A stretch of 64,000 nt of DNA from Streptomyces panaciradicis (GTDB taxonomy: Bacteria; Actinomycetota; Actinomycetes; Streptomycetales; Streptomycetaceae): contig NZ_JAMGBF010000023.1 in NCBI RefSeq assembly GCF_023516615.1, forward strand, positions 93,574-157,573, given 5' to 3'. How positions within the stretch are numbered: position 1 is the first letter of the stretch; every line of letters starts with the position of its first letter. The notes under the pieces are model-generated. The model worked only from the letters and a program-made list of their open reading frames with translations. It searched no databases and was not told where the DNA came from. The translations under genes and the position numbers were made by a program. Of the stretch, positions 62,043 through 64,000 are shown in pieces.

Positions 62043-64000
62043 GTGCAGGGACGTTTCAAGAGGGATGGCAGTGCTTCGGCGGAGCCGGAGCCGCACGGCG
62101 GGACTGGCCCCAATGCCGGCAGTCCCTCCCCCCAGCACGCCCAGAGCCCGGGCCCGGCATCGTCCGGCGACGGCGGCGAGCGCTCCGGGCGCCCCGGCGC
62201 GTCGGCACCCGCCGGGTCGCCGAGCCCCGCGGCTCCCCCGATCAAGCCGGTCCAGGGCCCGAGCGGCCCGGGGTCGCGAATAGCGCTGCGCAACTGGCGT
62301 ATCTCCACGCGCCTTGTCTCGCTGCTCGCCCTCCCCGTGGTCGCGGCCACCTCGCTGGGCGCCCTGCGCATCAGCGACAACATGGACGACATCCAGCAGC
62401 TCGACAACATGCGGCTGCTGACGGAGATGACCAAGCAGGCCACCGAGCTCGCGGCCGCGCTGCAGGACGAGCGCGACCAGTCCGCCGGCCCGCTGGCGCA
62501 CGGCTCGAAGGCCAGCGACTACACGGTCAAGGGCTACCGGGACAAGACGGACCGGGCCAAGCAGAACTTCATCGACGCCGCCGAGGAGATCGACACCTCC
62601 AACAAGGACGGCTCGCTCCTCGGTGTGCGCGAGAGCCTCGTCGGCGTGGTCGGCGACCTCGAGACGCTGTCGAAGATCCGCTCCACGGCGTACGAGGCCC
62701 GGCTCAACTCCTCGCAGACGGTCGAGGCCTACCACCGTCTGATCACGCACCTGCTGGACCTCTCCCAGGACATGGCGGAGGCCACCAGCAACCCCGAGAT
62801 GATCCAGCGCACGCGCTCCCTGGCCGCCTTCTCCTCGGCCAAGGAGTACGCGTCGATGCAGCGCGCCGTCCTCGCGGCGGCCCTGCCCGCGAACAACACC
62901 ACGGTCGGCCAGCTCTCCGAGAACGACCGGCTCTACGCCCAGTCGGCGCTGGAGAGCCAGAAGTCCGACCTGCGCAGCTTCCGGAGCATCTACGGCTCCG
63001 ACAGCGCGACCGCCCTCCTCAAGCCCATCGAGGAGAACAACGCCACCATCCAGGCGTCCGACACCTACGCCAGCCGCGCCCTGGCCGCCCAGAACGGCCT
63101 GGACGACCTGCAGAAGCGGTCCTACCAGGACTGGGTGGACGACAGCTCGACCAAGATCGAGCAGATGAAGAAGATCGAGCACTCGCTGCTCGAGGACATG
63201 GAGCAGAAGGCCCGCGAGCTGCGCAACTCCTCGGAGCAGGAAGCGATCATCTCCGGTGCGCTGATCCTGCTCGTGTTGGGTGTCTCGCTCGTCGGCGCCT
63301 TCGTCATCGCCCGGTCCATGATCCGCTCGCTGCGCCGTCTGCAGGAGACCGCCAACAAGGTCGCCCAGGACCGTCTGCCCGAGCTGGTCGCCCAGCTGTC
63401 GGAGTCGGACCCGCAGGACGTCGACACCTCCGTCGAGTCGGTCGGTGTGCACTCCCGGGACGAGATCGGCCAGGTGGCCGCGGCCTTCGACGACGTGCAC
63501 CGCGAGGCGGTCCGCCTCGCCGCCGAGCAGGCCCTGCTGCGGGGCAACGTCAACGCGATGTTCACCAACCTCTCGCGCCGCTCCCAGGGCCTCATCCAGC
63601 GTCAGCTCTCGCTCATCTCCGAGCTGGAGTCCCGCGAGGCCGACCCCGACCAGCTGTCCTCGCTGTTCAAGCTCGACCACCTCGCGACGCGTATGCGCCG
63701 TAACGGTGAGAACCTCCTCGTCCTCGCCGGTGAGGAGCCCGGCCGCCGCTGGACCCGCCCGGTCCCGCTGGTCGACGTGCTCCGCGCCGCCGCCTCCGAG
63801 GTGGAGCAGTACGAGCGCATCGAGCTGGCCGCCGTACCGACCACCGAAGTGGCCGGCCGCGTGGTCAACGACCTCGTGCACCTGCTCGCCGAGCTGCTGG
63901 AGAACGCGACCTCCTTCTCCTCGCCGCAGACCAAGGTCAAGGTCACCGGTCACGCGCTGCCCGACGGCCGCGTCCTGATCGAGATCCACGACACCGGTAT
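62043..64000 (+). CDS. cvnA1: Conservon membrane sensor kinase-like protein CvnA1, 3' end outside window
   Basis: About 652 residues visible from the GTG at 62043. A Pro/Ser/Gly-rich cytosolic N-terminus (1-80), first membrane helix (LVSLLALPVVAATSLGALRI, about 95-115), an extracellular helical region like nitrate/nitrite-sensing domains (120-395), second helix (IISGALILLVLGVSLVGAFVIA, about 400-422), HAMP, then a histidine-kinase-like ATPase with N box ELLENATSF and the start of the G1 box (HDTG) at the window edge. The phospho-acceptor region has no typical H box: SRRSQGLIQRQLSLISELE. Conservons group this with a roadblock protein, DUF742 and a small GTPase downstream. Confidence 0.88.
   Translation, partial: MQGRFKRDGSASAEPEPHGGTGPNAGSPSPQHAQSPGPASSGDGGERSGRPGASAPAGSPSPAAPPIKPVQGPSGPGSRIALRNWRISTRLVSLLALPVVAATSLGALRISDNMDDIQQLDNMRLLTEMTKQATELAAALQDERDQSAGPLAHGSKASDYTVKGYRDKTDRAKQNFIDAAEEIDTSNKDGSLLGVRESLVGVVGDLETLSKIRSTAYEARLNSSQTVEAYHRLITHLLDLSQDMAEATSNPEMIQRTRSLAAFSSAKEYASMQRAVLAAALPANNTTVGQLSENDRLYAQSALESQKSDLRSFRSIYGSDSATALLKPIEENNATIQASDTYASRALAAQNGLDDLQKRSYQDWVDDSSTKIEQMKKIEHSLLEDMEQKARELRNSSEQEAIISGALILLVLGVSLVGAFVIARSMIRSLRRLQETANKVAQDRLPELVAQLSESDPQDVDTSVESVGVHSRDEIGQVAAAFDDVHREAVRLAAEQALLRGNVNAMFTNLSRRSQGLIQRQLSLISELESREADPDQLSSLFKLDHLATRMRRNGENLLVLAGEEPGRRWTRPVPLVDVLRAAASEVEQYERIELAAVPTTEVAGRVVNDLVHLLAELLENATSFSSPQTKVKVTGHALPDGRVLIEIHDTG

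Overview
The window is a stretch of high-GC Streptomyces core chromosome. The evidence is strong third-position GC bias, frequent GTG starts, Streptomyces-specific genes (nsdA, hupS with its lysine-rich tail, glcP1, ndgR, a conservon cvnA gene) and Streptomyces-type dispersed palindromic repeats. From memory, the gene order matches the S. coelicolor segment running from trmD (about SCO5594) down to cvnA1 (SCO5544). I could not run a comparison.

Layout. 1-1949: tail of the rpsP-khpA-rimM-trmD ribosome-maturation operon, with trmD cut by the window edge. 2325-4318: a SprT-like zinc protein and a lone methyltransferase. 4399-10334: ffh, then the nitrogen operon amtB-glnK-glnD with a GlnR-type box upstream of amtB. 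10515-17130: nsdA, a small prim-pol protein, ftsY, a luciferase-like oxidoreductase and the glucose permease glcP1. 17326-21982: smc, a small coiled-coil protein and acyP. 22151-24891: a membrane-anchored CAP-domain protein, a small Cys protein and a flavodoxin-type/HxlR divergent pair around a perfect operator palindrome. 24864-27503: yceD-rpmF-rnc-mutM. 27637-32105: a DivIVA-like coiled-coil protein, then coaD, rsmD and recG. 32271-37090: an Hsp90-family ATPase translationally coupled to a large TPR protein. 37373-39545: a FakA/DAK2-type protein divergent from rpmB. 39656-43904: a SARP-LAL regulator plus an FAD monooxygenase, which looks like an accessory insertion. 43879-50616: thiD-thiL, a RAM-only Lrp protein, a DUF3515 lipoprotein, ddl, gpsA, plsC and cofC. 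50680-56525: hupS, leuCD with divergent ndgR, a DUF4188 protein and a MerR regulator. 56577-57317: eight alternating tRNA-Glu(CTC)/tRNA-Gln(CTG) genes. 57408-61474: a HAD hydrolase, a secreted ricin-like protein, gltX, an FAH-family enzyme and a small peptide gene. 62043-end: cvnA1, truncated by the window edge.

How the genes work together. Most of the window is translation, protein targeting (ffh and ftsY), chromosome organisation (smc and hupS), nitrogen and carbon import, and leucine and thiamine metabolism. The tRNA-Glu/Gln array lies beside gltX, whose product is expected to charge both tRNA families, because Streptomyces makes Gln-tRNA by transamidation.

Most unusual observations: (i) dispersed palindromic repeats sit in frame inside two essential genes, the smc hinge and the gltX N-terminus; (ii) a 136-bp convergent gene junction is triplicated, with microhomology at its ends; (iii) the tRNA array is a 381-bp tandem duplication in which three inner copies carry substitutions in the anticodon arm; (iv) an Hsp90-family ATPase with a tandem-repeat tail is coupled to a TPR protein, a pairing that recalls eukaryotic Hsp90/TPR co-chaperones.
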